From Synergistaceae bacterium UBA4088 (GTDB lineage: Bacteria > Synergistota > Synergistia > Synergistales > Thermovirgaceae): 22,178 nt of DNA. The stretch lies in NCBI GenBank assembly GCA_002382605.1, contig DFYG01000147.1:1-22178 (forward strand). Direction: 5' to 3'. Below, in pieces: positions 7,195 to 14,574 of the stretch. The position numbers and the translations under genes were made by a program. Numbering within the stretch: the first letter of the stretch is position 1; the number at the start of each line of letters is the position of its first letter. The notes under the pieces are model-generated. The model worked only from the letters and a program-made list of their open reading frames with translations. It had not been told where the DNA came from and did not search any database.

Positions 7195-8453
7195 TTCGCC
7201 GCCTCCGTTCCAGATCTCCTCCATCCGGGACTGACGACACCGTTAGGGTCGATAAAGATCTTCCCGTCCGGCAGACGGGCCTGGATCCCTTCAAAGGAGT
7301 TGTGCCTCGTGAGAAGGGCAACAACTGATGCTTCAGCAATTGCTTCTTCAAGGTCAACAAGCCTGCAGCAGTTAAAACCTGCAAGCACCGGAGGAAGATC
7401 TTTTATGTGGGGCTCAACGATCCTGAGATCACCTCTATTTTGCGAGCAAAGAGAATTTACTATCGATACAGCAGGACTCCCCCTGAGGTCAGCGACTTCC
7501 GGCTTATATGCAAGTCCAAGGCAGGCGATCACCGGCTTTTCAAAATGGGAGATCGTCTCCTCGATCCTTTTCAACAACCATGCCGTTTTCTTTTCGTTGA
7601 CCTTCCGGGCGGTCCGGATAAGATCTGTCCCCTGAGGTTCGGACTGCACAAGGAACCATGGATCAACGGGGATACAGTGACCTCCAACACCGGGACCCGG
7701 ATCCATGATATTTACGCGGGGGTGGTGGTTTGCCAGACGGATCAGGTTTGCTGCATCAATACCCATTTTGTCGCAAAGCATGGACAACTCGTTAGCAAAG
7801 GATATGGCCACATCCCTCGAGGCGTTCTCTGCCAGCTTGCACATCTCTGCTGTACGGGCTTCCGTCCTGTGGATCGAACCGCGAACAAAAGTCGCATAAA
7901 AGTCTCCTGCTTCCCTGGTGGATCCGGCATCCACACCTCCGACTATTCGATCGACCTCCACCATCTCATCAAGGATTTTCCCCGGGAGGACCCTCTCTGG
8001 ACAGTGAGCAACAAATATAAGGCTCTTACCCTCTCTCTCAAGGTCAGGGCGCAATTCCAGAAGACGTCTCGACATCTTTTCCGTGGTTCCCACTGGTACA
8101 GTTGATTCGATGATCACAAGGTTACCGGGCCTGAGTCGGGGGGCAACTGAATCAACAGCCTTTTCGACATATGAAAGATCCACCTGGTGTTTCTTCTTCT
8201 TCAAAGGCGTGGGAACTGCAAGTATATAGACATCGGCATGGGGCACTGGATCACACAGGGAAAGGGATCCTCGTCTTATTGCCTCAATGACCAAAAGCCC
8301 GAGGGGGGGTTCCAGGCCATGTATCTCCCCCGACTCTATCGATCGGACGACGGCTGGTTTGATATCGACCCCCAGCACTTTGTAGCCCGAGCGAGCCAGA
8401 ACAGCAGCAAGGGGAAGACCTATGTAACCGAGACCCATTACGCAGACATTCAA
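7191..8453 (-). CDS. wecC: UDP-N-acetyl-D-mannosamine dehydrogenase-type nucleotide-sugar dehydrogenase
   Basis: 420 residues. This family oxidises the C6 of a UDP-HexNAc twice with NAD+ to give the uronic acid. The Rossmann GLGYIG is at residues 7-12, CPERVLPG (151-158) is characteristic of the WecC branch, K206 and N210 fall in the catalytic helix, and the thiohemiacetal Cys is C260 in PGVGGHCIPVDP. The length is normal. The start is TTG 8453 (reading L/M-NVCVMG), with GGGGAG 10 bases upstream; the ATG one base further in is out of frame. WecC needs UDP-ManNAc from a non-hydrolysing WecB, which is absent here (the NeuC present is the hydrolysing type). The substrate therefore comes from elsewhere, or the enzyme uses another UDP-HexNAc. 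The gene overlaps neuA by 4 bases. Confidence 0.92.
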   Translation of the reverse strand: MNVCVMGLGYIGLPLAAVLARSGYKVLGVDIKPAVVRSIESGEIHGLEPPLGLLVIEAIRRGSLSLCDPVPHADVYILAVPTPLKKKKHQVDLSYVEKAVDSVAPRLRPGNLVIIESTVPVGTTEKMSRRLLELRPDLEREGKSLIFVAHCPERVLPGKILDEMVEVDRIVGGVDAGSTREAGDFYATFVRGSIHRTEARTAEMCKLAENASRDVAISFANELSMLCDKMGIDAANLIRLANHHPRVNIMDPGPGVGGHCIPVDPWFLVQSEPQGTDLIRTARKVNEKKTAWLLKRIEETISHFEKPVIACLGLAYKPEVADLRGSPAVSIVNSLCSQNRGDLRIVEPHIKDLPPVLAGFNCCRLVDLEEAIAEASVVALLTRHNSFEGIQARLPDGKIFIDPNGVVSPGWRRSGTEAAN

Positions 8454-8567
8454 TTATGATCGACTCCCCTCCGCAGATATCCGTTGCGTCTATTCTGAGT
8501 CGAAAAGCTTTGGAGGGCAAGATATGCACTCCCGTGCGGTTATCGCTTTTTAAGATAAAATCAGTAC
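8454..8567. promoter_or_regulatory. divergent promoter region of the glycan locus
   Basis: 114 bases between the wecC start (leftward) and the GNAT start (rightward); promoters for both arms must lie here unless they are internal. On the plus strand TAAGATAAAAT (8551-8561) resembles a -10 box only 7 bases before the ATG, so the GNAT mRNA could be nearly leaderless; no convincing -35 matches it. In the wecC leader, the ribosome-site stretch (complement of 8461-8472) is complementary to two upstream blocks (complements of 8497-8502 and 8512-8517), so the site might be masked. Confidence 0.45.
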
Positions 8568-9731
8568 ATGATAAGGGGAAATATCGGAAGGAACATTATA
8601 CTACGGCCTTACCTGGATCCGGATTGGGGATCGGTACGATCCTTTATACTTGCTCAATGGGGATCCAGTCACCCCATGTCGGACCGAACCCTTTTCGATT
8701 GGCAGTTCCGCGGCTTTGGCACCGAACAAGGGGCTTCAGCTCGATCCCTCTTGCTGTTCCTTGAAGATGAACTGGCGGGTTTCAGGGGTATTATCCCGGG
8801 TTTGTACCAGGTGCCTTCACCGCAGGGCATGGAGGTTTCGCCCGGCGGGAGCCTTGCCATGTGGAATATCCGCAAAGAATACCGGGGACGCGGTTTGGGA
8901 CTGATGATGCACCAGGCAGCTGAAGCTATCCTCCCCGTCATCACAGGGGCAGGATCGAATCCACTGACATCCGTACCCGTCTACATGAAGAATGGATTCC
9001 AGATCCTGCCCTCCGTGCATCGTTACATGACCACCCTGGACCCCCGGGCGTGCATTGCCATCTTTGGAGAACAGGTTTCTGAAATACCTCTTGCCGCCCG
9101 GAGAAACGGGATCGCTCCCCTTGCCTTGTCGGACACTGCTGCAGTCGAAATGGAAAGGATCTGGGAGAACTCCGCCCTGAAAGCCGGATTTTTCTCTCTT
9201 TACCGCAATGCGGAATTCTGGCGCTGGCGATACCTTGAAAACCCCGGTTTCAGATACTTGATATTCCAGGATCCGGAAGGTTCCGGGTTTCTTGTATGCC
9301 GGACGGAGGAACTAGTCTCCTCCAAAAGGTTAAACGAAAAGCATTGGTCTATACTGAGAATGATTGAGATCGTTCCCGCAAACCCTTCAACCTGGCTGGG
9401 TTGTGAAGACTCCTCTTTTAACCTTTTTATGGAGAGATGCCTGAACTGGGCGCGAGGAACCGGATGCATTGCAGCCGATTTTCATTGTTCAAGCGACGTT
9501 TTCGGACCACTTCTTTTAAAGGCCGGTTTTGCCCGGGAGCAGGATCTTGTCAAGGCTAGGATACGCCCTCTGCCTTTGGTTTTCAACGGAATGGGGTCCC
9601 ACGGGCGACCCATCAACGTTCTGGTCAAGGCTCCCGCCCAGGTCTCATTCGAAAAAACCTGCTTTGTAAAATCAGACAATGACATGGACCGTCCCAGGAG
9701 GCTTGATAAGAATGGACAAGTCATTTACTGA
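8568..9731 (+). CDS. GNAT-family N-acyltransferase
   Basis: 387 residues, first gene of the plus arm. The GNAT core is in the N-terminal half: IILRPYLDPDWGSVRSFIL (strand 1/helix 1), then the acetyl-CoA pyrophosphate loop YRGRGLG (residues 105-111), then the VYMKNGFQIL segment typical of the fold's end. A second half of about 200 residues includes WRWRYLENPGFRYLIF and may be a second, degenerate GNAT repeat. Such double GNATs occur in polysaccharide and nonulosonate loci and N-acylate amino sugars; that role is an inference here. ATG 8568 is the only plausible start, because an in-frame TAA lies 12 bases upstream; no clear ribosome site precedes it. It overlaps neuB by 20 bases. Confidence 0.82.
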   Translation: MIRGNIGRNIILRPYLDPDWGSVRSFILAQWGSSHPMSDRTLFDWQFRGFGTEQGASARSLLLFLEDELAGFRGIIPGLYQVPSPQGMEVSPGGSLAMWNIRKEYRGRGLGLMMHQAAEAILPVITGAGSNPLTSVPVYMKNGFQILPSVHRYMTTLDPRACIAIFGEQVSEIPLAARRNGIAPLALSDTAAVEMERIWENSALKAGFFSLYRNAEFWRWRYLENPGFRYLIFQDPEGSGFLVCRTEELVSSKRLNEKHWSILRMIEIVPANPSTWLGCEDSSFNLFMERCLNWARGTGCIAADFHCSSDVFGPLLLKAGFAREQDLVKARIRPLPLVFNGMGSHGRPINVLVKAPAQVSFEKTCFVKSDNDMDRPRRLDKNGQVIY

Positions 9732-10746
9732 ATCTCTTTCCAGCGGAAAATGTATAGTCATAGGGGAAGTCGCCATGGGGCACGACGGAAGTCTTGGCCT
9801 GGCCCATTCTTACATCGATGCGATAGCCCGGGCCGGAGCCGATGCGGTCAAGTTCCAGACGCATATCGCAGACGCGGAGGGGACACGGTCAGAACCGTTC
9901 CGCGTACCCTTCAGTCCCCAGGATGACAAGCGGAGGGATTACTGGATCCGGACAGCTTTCACTGAAGAGCAATGGAAAGGACTCTCCCTGCATGCCGAAG
10001 AGAAAGGGCTTTTCTTTTTAAGTTCACCCTTTTCCAGCAAGGCCGCGGCCCTTCTCCGGCAGGCCGGGGTGGCTGCCTGGAAGATCCCGTCAGGCGAAAC
10101 AGGGAATATTCCCCTGCTTGAAGACCTTGTTGCAGATGGCATCCCCATACTTCTTTCGACGGGGATGAGCCCCATGACTGAAATCGATGCTGCCGCATGG
10201 AAGGTCAGGAAGGCAGGATGCCCCCTTGTCGTAATGCAGTGCACCAGTATTTACCCCTGCCCTCCTGAAAGGGTCGGCTTGAACATGCTTGGGGTCTTCA
10301 GGGAACGTTATTCTTGCTGCGTGGGACTTTCAGACCACTCCGGCACTATCTACCCCGGGCTGGCAGCGACAACAATGGGCATCCAGGTCCTGGAGGTCCA
10401 CGTGACCCTTTCACGGGAGATGTTCGGACCTGATGTATGTGCTTCTGTTACGACGACGGAATTATCACAGCTTGTGGAGGGGATCCGGTGGATAGAACTG
10501 ATGCGGGGGGCTGATGTGGACAAGGACACAACTGCCGAAAACCTTGCCCCTCTAAGGGATATTTTTACCAAGAGCCTGGTTGCCTCGAGATACATCCCTG
10601 CGGGAACCACACTGGAGCGGTCCATGCTGGCACTGAAAAAACCGGGGAACGGCATTCCTGCCTCGATGATAGACAGGGTGATCGGCCGCTACATCAGGGT
10701 CGATCTGGAAGAGGACGATCTCATCAGGGAGGGTGACCTGGAATGA
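9712..10746 (+). CDS. neuB: N-acetylneuraminate synthase family (NeuB-type)
   Basis: 344 residues. It condenses PEP with a ManNAc-type hexosamine to form a nonulosonic acid (cytoplasmic). Start at ATG 9712 (MDKSFTES): AGGAGG lies 10 bases upstream; a longer frame from 9679 has none. Landmarks: IGEVAMGHDGSL (17-28; most homologs have Gln-Asn where Met-Gly stands here), GADAVKFQTH, WKIPSGETGNIPLLE, ILLSTGMS, QCTSIYPCPPE and GLSDHSG. The short C-terminal antifreeze/SAF-like segment (ASRYIPAGTTLERSML ... GRYIRVDLEEDDLIREGDL) is present. Its TGA overlaps the neuC ATG (ATGA). With neuC and neuA it completes the route from UDP-HexNAc to a CMP-nonulosonate. Confidence 0.92.
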   Translation: MDKSFTESLSSGKCIVIGEVAMGHDGSLGLAHSYIDAIARAGADAVKFQTHIADAEGTRSEPFRVPFSPQDDKRRDYWIRTAFTEEQWKGLSLHAEEKGLFFLSSPFSSKAAALLRQAGVAAWKIPSGETGNIPLLEDLVADGIPILLSTGMSPMTEIDAAAWKVRKAGCPLVVMQCTSIYPCPPERVGLNMLGVFRERYSCCVGLSDHSGTIYPGLAATTMGIQVLEVHVTLSREMFGPDVCASVTTTELSQLVEGIRWIELMRGADVDKDTTAENLAPLRDIFTKSLVASRYIPAGTTLERSMLALKKPGNGIPASMIDRVIGRYIRVDLEEDDLIREGDLE

Positions 10747-11891
10747 AGCGGAAAATAGCGGTCGTTGTGACGGCCAGGCCCAGCTATGCCCGGATCAAGA
10801 CCGCCCTTTCGGCCATGGATGATCACCCCGAAATAGAGCTTCAGTTAGTGGTTGCGGCCTCGGCGCTGCTGGATCGCTATGGAAGTGCTTCCACAGTGAT
10901 CGAGAAGGACGGTTTCAGGATCGCTTCCCGCGTATTCATGCTTCTGGAAGGGGAAACTCCCCAGACCTCGGCCATCACAACAGGGCTGGGACTCCTCGAA
11001 ATGGCAACGGTCTTTGAAAACCTGAAACCTGATATTGTTGTCACCATTGCTGACCGTTTTGAAACAATGGCAACCGCTACTGCAGCGGCATTCATGAACT
11101 TGCCCCTTGTCCATATCCAGGGGGGCGAAGTGACAGGTTCCATCGATGAGAAAGTCAGGCATGCTGTCACCAAGCTTGCCGACCTGCATTTCGTCGCAAC
11201 TGAAAAGGCACGTGAGCGGATCATTCGAATGGGGGAAGAACCCTCCAGGGTTTTCATTACAGGATGTCCATCGATCGACATTGCGGCGGAAGTCGCCAGG
11301 CATCCGGAAAGGACTTTCGACCCATTCACTTCCGGAGTGGGGGCAAAACAGGATCTTTCCGGCCCTTACCTGATCGTCCTGCAGCATCCTGTCACGACCG
11401 AGTACGCCCTTGCGCGGGATCAGGCAATTGAAACCCTTTACGCGGTCAGATCCCTGGGATTACCAGTACTATGGTTCTGGCCGAACTCAGATGCCGGCTC
11501 AGACGGGACCTCGAAAGCGATACGCTGGTTCAGGGAAAACGATAATACTGATAAATTCCACTTTTTCAAGAATTTCCCCCCTGAGGCGTTCCTGCAGATC
11601 CTCAACAGGTGCAGCTGTGTCATAGGGAATTCCAGTGTGGCGATCCGGGAATGCGCATTCCTGGGGATCCCCGCAGTCAACATCGGGAATCGGCAGGATG
11701 GGCGGGAGCGGGGCTGCAACGCTATTGACACCCCTGGCGAGAGGGAAAGCATAGTTTTTGCGGTCAAGAAGCAGATCGCCCACGGCCGTTTCCCATCGGA
11801 CCCTCTTTACGGGAAAGGAGAAGCCGGCTCAAGGATAGCCAGCCTGCTCGCCAGCGTTCCCCTTTCCATAGAGAAGAGGCTGACCTATTGA
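10743..11891 (+). CDS. neuC: hydrolysing UDP-N-acetylglucosamine 2-epimerase (NeuC-type)
   Basis: 382 residues. It converts a UDP-GlcNAc-type sugar to the free ManNAc-type sugar plus UDP, feeding NeuB. The family pattern is clear: TARPSYARIK (10-19) at the start, DRFE (104-107), the conserved block at 127-150 (GGE..GSIDEKVRHA.TKLADLHF), the Rossmann-like LQHPVTTEY, and the UDP-binding GNSSVAIRECAFLGIPAVNIG with DGRERG near the C-terminus. The GSIDE/KVRHAVTK block separates NeuC/LegG from non-hydrolysing WecB. The start ATG overlaps the neuB stop (ATGA); the stop overlaps the TTG of the next gene (TTGA). The substrate could be UDP-GlcNAc or a bacillosamine derivative (LegG-like). Confidence 0.92.
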   Translation: MKRKIAVVVTARPSYARIKTALSAMDDHPEIELQLVVAASALLDRYGSASTVIEKDGFRIASRVFMLLEGETPQTSAITTGLGLLEMATVFENLKPDIVVTIADRFETMATATAAAFMNLPLVHIQGGEVTGSIDEKVRHAVTKLADLHFVATEKARERIIRMGEEPSRVFITGCPSIDIAAEVARHPERTFDPFTSGVGAKQDLSGPYLIVLQHPVTTEYALARDQAIETLYAVRSLGLPVLWFWPNSDAGSDGTSKAIRWFRENDNTDKFHFFKNFPPEAFLQILNRCSCVIGNSSVAIRECAFLGIPAVNIGNRQDGRERGCNAIDTPGERESIVFAVKKQIAHGRFPSDPLYGKGEAGSRIASLLASVPLSIEKRLTY

Positions 11892-12844
11892 TAACCATCG
11901 GACCTGAGATACTGGTCGTCACTTATCATTACCTTTTGGGCAGCACGTTCACTGGACCGGGTGTAATCCCTTTCGGCCCGGAACGATTCAGTGCCCAGGT
12001 CGAATTCCTGGCCCGCAGTTCACACTTCCTGTCTCTGGAAGATCTTTCTTCAGGGGTTTTGCCCGATTCCGGCGGGTACAGGAGATATACTCTCCTGACC
12101 TTCGATGATGGCCTGGCCGAACAGTTCGAGGTCGCCTGGCCGATCCTGAGATCCAGGGGGATACCCGGGGCCTTTTTCCCCTGCACGGCTCCCCTGAAGA
12201 CAGGGAAGCTTCTTCACGTCCACCGGATGCATGCTCTCAGGAGCAACATGCCCGACAAGGACCTCCTGGCGCTTTTGGGTGAACTGTCGATAAAAGCGGG
12301 CTTTGAGGAAAGCAGCCGGGTGATCGGGGGGGAAAATTTTACTGAGGCTCCATACCCCTATGACACCCCCGAAGCAAGGACTATCAAATCTCTCTTAAAC
12401 TACACCCTTCCCATTTCAGAGCGGGAAGCCCTTTCGGAAATGGCATTTCGCCAGATTCTTGGGGAAGAAGCCCTATGGGCGAAAAAGCTCTATATGGGAT
12501 CAGAAATGCTCTGCGAACTCAGTAGCCGGGGTTGCCTTGGAACACACACCCATCTTCACCGCCCCCTATCCCGTCTGGACAGGGAAGGGATCCGGCGGGA
12601 AATTGTGGAAAGCCTTGATATTCTTGAAAAAACGACAGGCAGACGCCCTGATTCCCTTAGTTACCCTTACGGAAACCATCTTGCCGTTTCAGGTGAAGTT
12701 TTTGAGGTCGCATCGGAATGCGGGTTGAAATGCGGTTTTACAACGGAAAGGCGCCATGGCCGGATCCATTCGGATCGGCTTAGCCTGCCAAGGTTTGACG
12801 CCGAAGACATTCCTTTAGGGAAGAGGCCCGTCATTGATCTTTAA
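11888..12844 (+). CDS. polysaccharide deacetylase family (NodB-homology) protein
   Basis: 318 residues, TTG start overlapping the neuC stop. NodB motifs: TFDDG (71-75, with the catalytic base Asp and a metal Asp), HTHLH within GTHTHLHRPLSRL (220-224; an HTxxH metal site), and DSLSYPYGNH (255-264). Motifs 1 and 2 are about 145 residues apart, so there is a large helical insertion (about 105-210), as in the intracellular-type deacetylases of sugar-biosynthesis clusters. No signal peptide is seen, so a cytoplasmic sugar substrate is likely. It would remove an N-acetyl (or other N-acyl) group, leaving a free amine that the GNAT or the asparagine-synthetase-like enzymes could re-acylate (inference). 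A 47-base gap follows, the largest in this operon. Confidence 0.88.
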   Translation: MITIGPEILVVTYHYLLGSTFTGPGVIPFGPERFSAQVEFLARSSHFLSLEDLSSGVLPDSGGYRRYTLLTFDDGLAEQFEVAWPILRSRGIPGAFFPCTAPLKTGKLLHVHRMHALRSNMPDKDLLALLGELSIKAGFEESSRVIGGENFTEAPYPYDTPEARTIKSLLNYTLPISEREALSEMAFRQILGEEALWAKKLYMGSEMLCELSSRGCLGTHTHLHRPLSRLDREGIRREIVESLDILEKTTGRRPDSLSYPYGNHLAVSGEVFEVASECGLKCGFTTERRHGRIHSDRLSLPRFDAEDIPLGKRPVIDL

Positions 12845-12891
12845 TTGGAAAATTCTCTGATGTCTCTGATGTCGGAAGGAGCCGGAAGAAG

Positions 12892-14574
12892 ATGACCGAA
12901 TTCGTGCTTGCAGATCCTCATTGCAGGGTCTTCAATGTGGGAAGAACCACCTGGATGGTTTCAGGGTCAGACCCTGTTTTGTTCGAGAAAACCGTGGAGC
13001 ACGCAACCGGGAAGGGATCCGGCGTCAGGCATATCTTCCAGGAACTTTCGAAGATCGCCGCAGAAGGAACTTTTGTCTCGGTTGAAACCCTGGACGAAGG
13101 ACGGGAAAGGACAACCCTCTTCAAGACCCTCTCTTCAACCTTCGATCTTTATTACAGGATAGGGAAAAGCCATGTCTCCGTTTTCGACCACTTCCGGAAC
13201 GCAGTAGCCTCGCTACCCGCCTCGCAAAGGATCCTTGACGAGAACGCCTTCGCCGACCATCTTCTCTTTGCCTACGAGTATCTTCCAGGGCCGCACACGA
13301 TGTTAAAGGGCATCCGCAAGCTTACTCCGGGCCGGATGGTTGAGATAGGACCCGAGGGGAGCACCCGGTTTGAACAGTTCGAAACCCTCGAATTGCCCTC
13401 CGGGCCTGAGGGGCATGAAACCGGGGATGTTGTGGACCGCCTGGATAGTATCATTGCGGAAAGGATCTCGGCTTACACTTCATCTTTCGGTAAACCAACT
13501 GTGCTCTTGTCGGGGGGAGTGGATTCAACACTGGTCCTTTCCTATCTTGAAAAAGGGGCATCAGCCCTGACGGTAGGGATCCAAACACCGGAATATGCCT
13601 TCGAGATGGATTATGCCAGGCTTTCGGCAGAACTACTTAATGCGGGGCACCGCATGATCATATTAAAGGAATCAACCTTCCGCCGGTCCATAGAAAAACT
13701 GGTGGAACTGCTGGGCCAACCTGCAGGGACCATTTTTTTCCAGCCAATGGCCTTTCATTACGCATTCAAGGAAGCACGTGGCCTTTTTCTCTCAGGAGAA
13801 ACAGTCGATGCCCTTTTTGGATTCAACAAAATTGCTAGGATATTTGACAGGTCGATGCTTTCGTCAATGGAGGGTGAAAAGCTGGATCGCGAGCCATGGA
13901 GCATGGAGGGTTATTCAGCGACCTGCGGTCTCAGTCCGGATCTTCAAAAGGTCAGCCAGGTACTGGGAAATGAGACGATCCGGAAACGCCTGAATGGACG
14001 CCTTGATTTCGCGCTGGGACTATGTCCGAAGCTGGCTGAACTTGAGCCATCCCACTGGCGGGCCGGGCATGCGGAAGTCATGTCGATCTTTACCGATTTC
14101 GGCCATATCAGGGAATACATAGGCCGCACGCGCCAGCAGGCCTTTTGCAGGGGGAGTACTGTGTTGACACCCTTTGCCTGCAGAAAGGTCCTCGACCTTG
14201 CAATGTCAATGCCCATGCCTCAACGGATCGTCAGGGATGGCGTGGTCAAACACGTGACAAAGTCCCTGTTGGCGAAAAGGGTACCCGGCTATCCAACCCT
14301 TACCCGTAAAGGCGGAAGCGATGTCCCCCGGACACGTTTCCTCAAGGAGGGACCTTTGAAGGATGTTTTCCACGAAGAGGCGTTCCCCCGTTTCTGGCCG
14401 GAAACTCACAGGGATATGCTCCTTCACCCGCAACGGGATTCGAGTTTTCTGGTACTGAGCGCATTAAGCTACGCACTCTGGCAGAACCGGGTATTTATGG
14501 AACAGAACCTTAAAGCGATCCCCGGAACACGCAATTTACAGGTTTCGGGAACAGAAGGAGACCCCGGGGCATGA
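12892..14574 (+). CDS. asparagine-synthetase-like protein, paralog 1 (no Cys2)
   Basis: 560 residues; ATG with GGAAG/GGAGCC upstream. The N-terminal about 165 residues are a remnant Ntn-amidotransferase fold (SHVSVFDHFRNAV; ENAFADHLLFAYEYLPGP; LKGIRKLTPGRMVEI). Residue 2 is Thr and there is no Cys after Met, so the glutaminase nucleophile is missing. The C-terminal Asn_synthase domain has the PP-loop SGGVDST (207-213), AFEMDYARLSAELL (236-250), SGETVDALFG (301-310, matching GEGADELFGG of AsnB) and KGGSDVPRTRF (473-483) where AsnB has a K-x-GF-x-VP loop. The expected chemistry is acyl-adenylation of a carboxylate followed by attack of an amine, with the amine not coming from glutamine. First of four paralogs in the operon; its TGA overlaps the next ATG. 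Not asparagine synthetase proper. Confidence 0.87.
   Translation: MTEFVLADPHCRVFNVGRTTWMVSGSDPVLFEKTVEHATGKGSGVRHIFQELSKIAAEGTFVSVETLDEGRERTTLFKTLSSTFDLYYRIGKSHVSVFDHFRNAVASLPASQRILDENAFADHLLFAYEYLPGPHTMLKGIRKLTPGRMVEIGPEGSTRFEQFETLELPSGPEGHETGDVVDRLDSIIAERISAYTSSFGKPTVLLSGGVDSTLVLSYLEKGASALTVGIQTPEYAFEMDYARLSAELLNAGHRMIILKESTFRRSIEKLVELLGQPAGTIFFQPMAFHYAFKEARGLFLSGETVDALFGFNKIARIFDRSMLSSMEGEKLDREPWSMEGYSATCGLSPDLQKVSQVLGNETIRKRLNGRLDFALGLCPKLAELEPSHWRAGHAEVMSIFTDFGHIREYIGRTRQQAFCRGSTVLTPFACRKVLDLAMSMPMPQRIVRDGVVKHVTKSLLAKRVPGYPTLTRKGGSDVPRTRFLKEGPLKDVFHEEAFPRFWPETHRDMLLHPQRDSSFLVLSALSYALWQNRVFMEQNLKAIPGTRNLQVSGTEGDPGA

Noticed and set aside
12892..14574. Housekeeping asparagine synthetase (asnB)
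   Set aside because: No Cys2, an altered GE-x-AD motif context, the PRTR loop, and four copies within a glycan operon.
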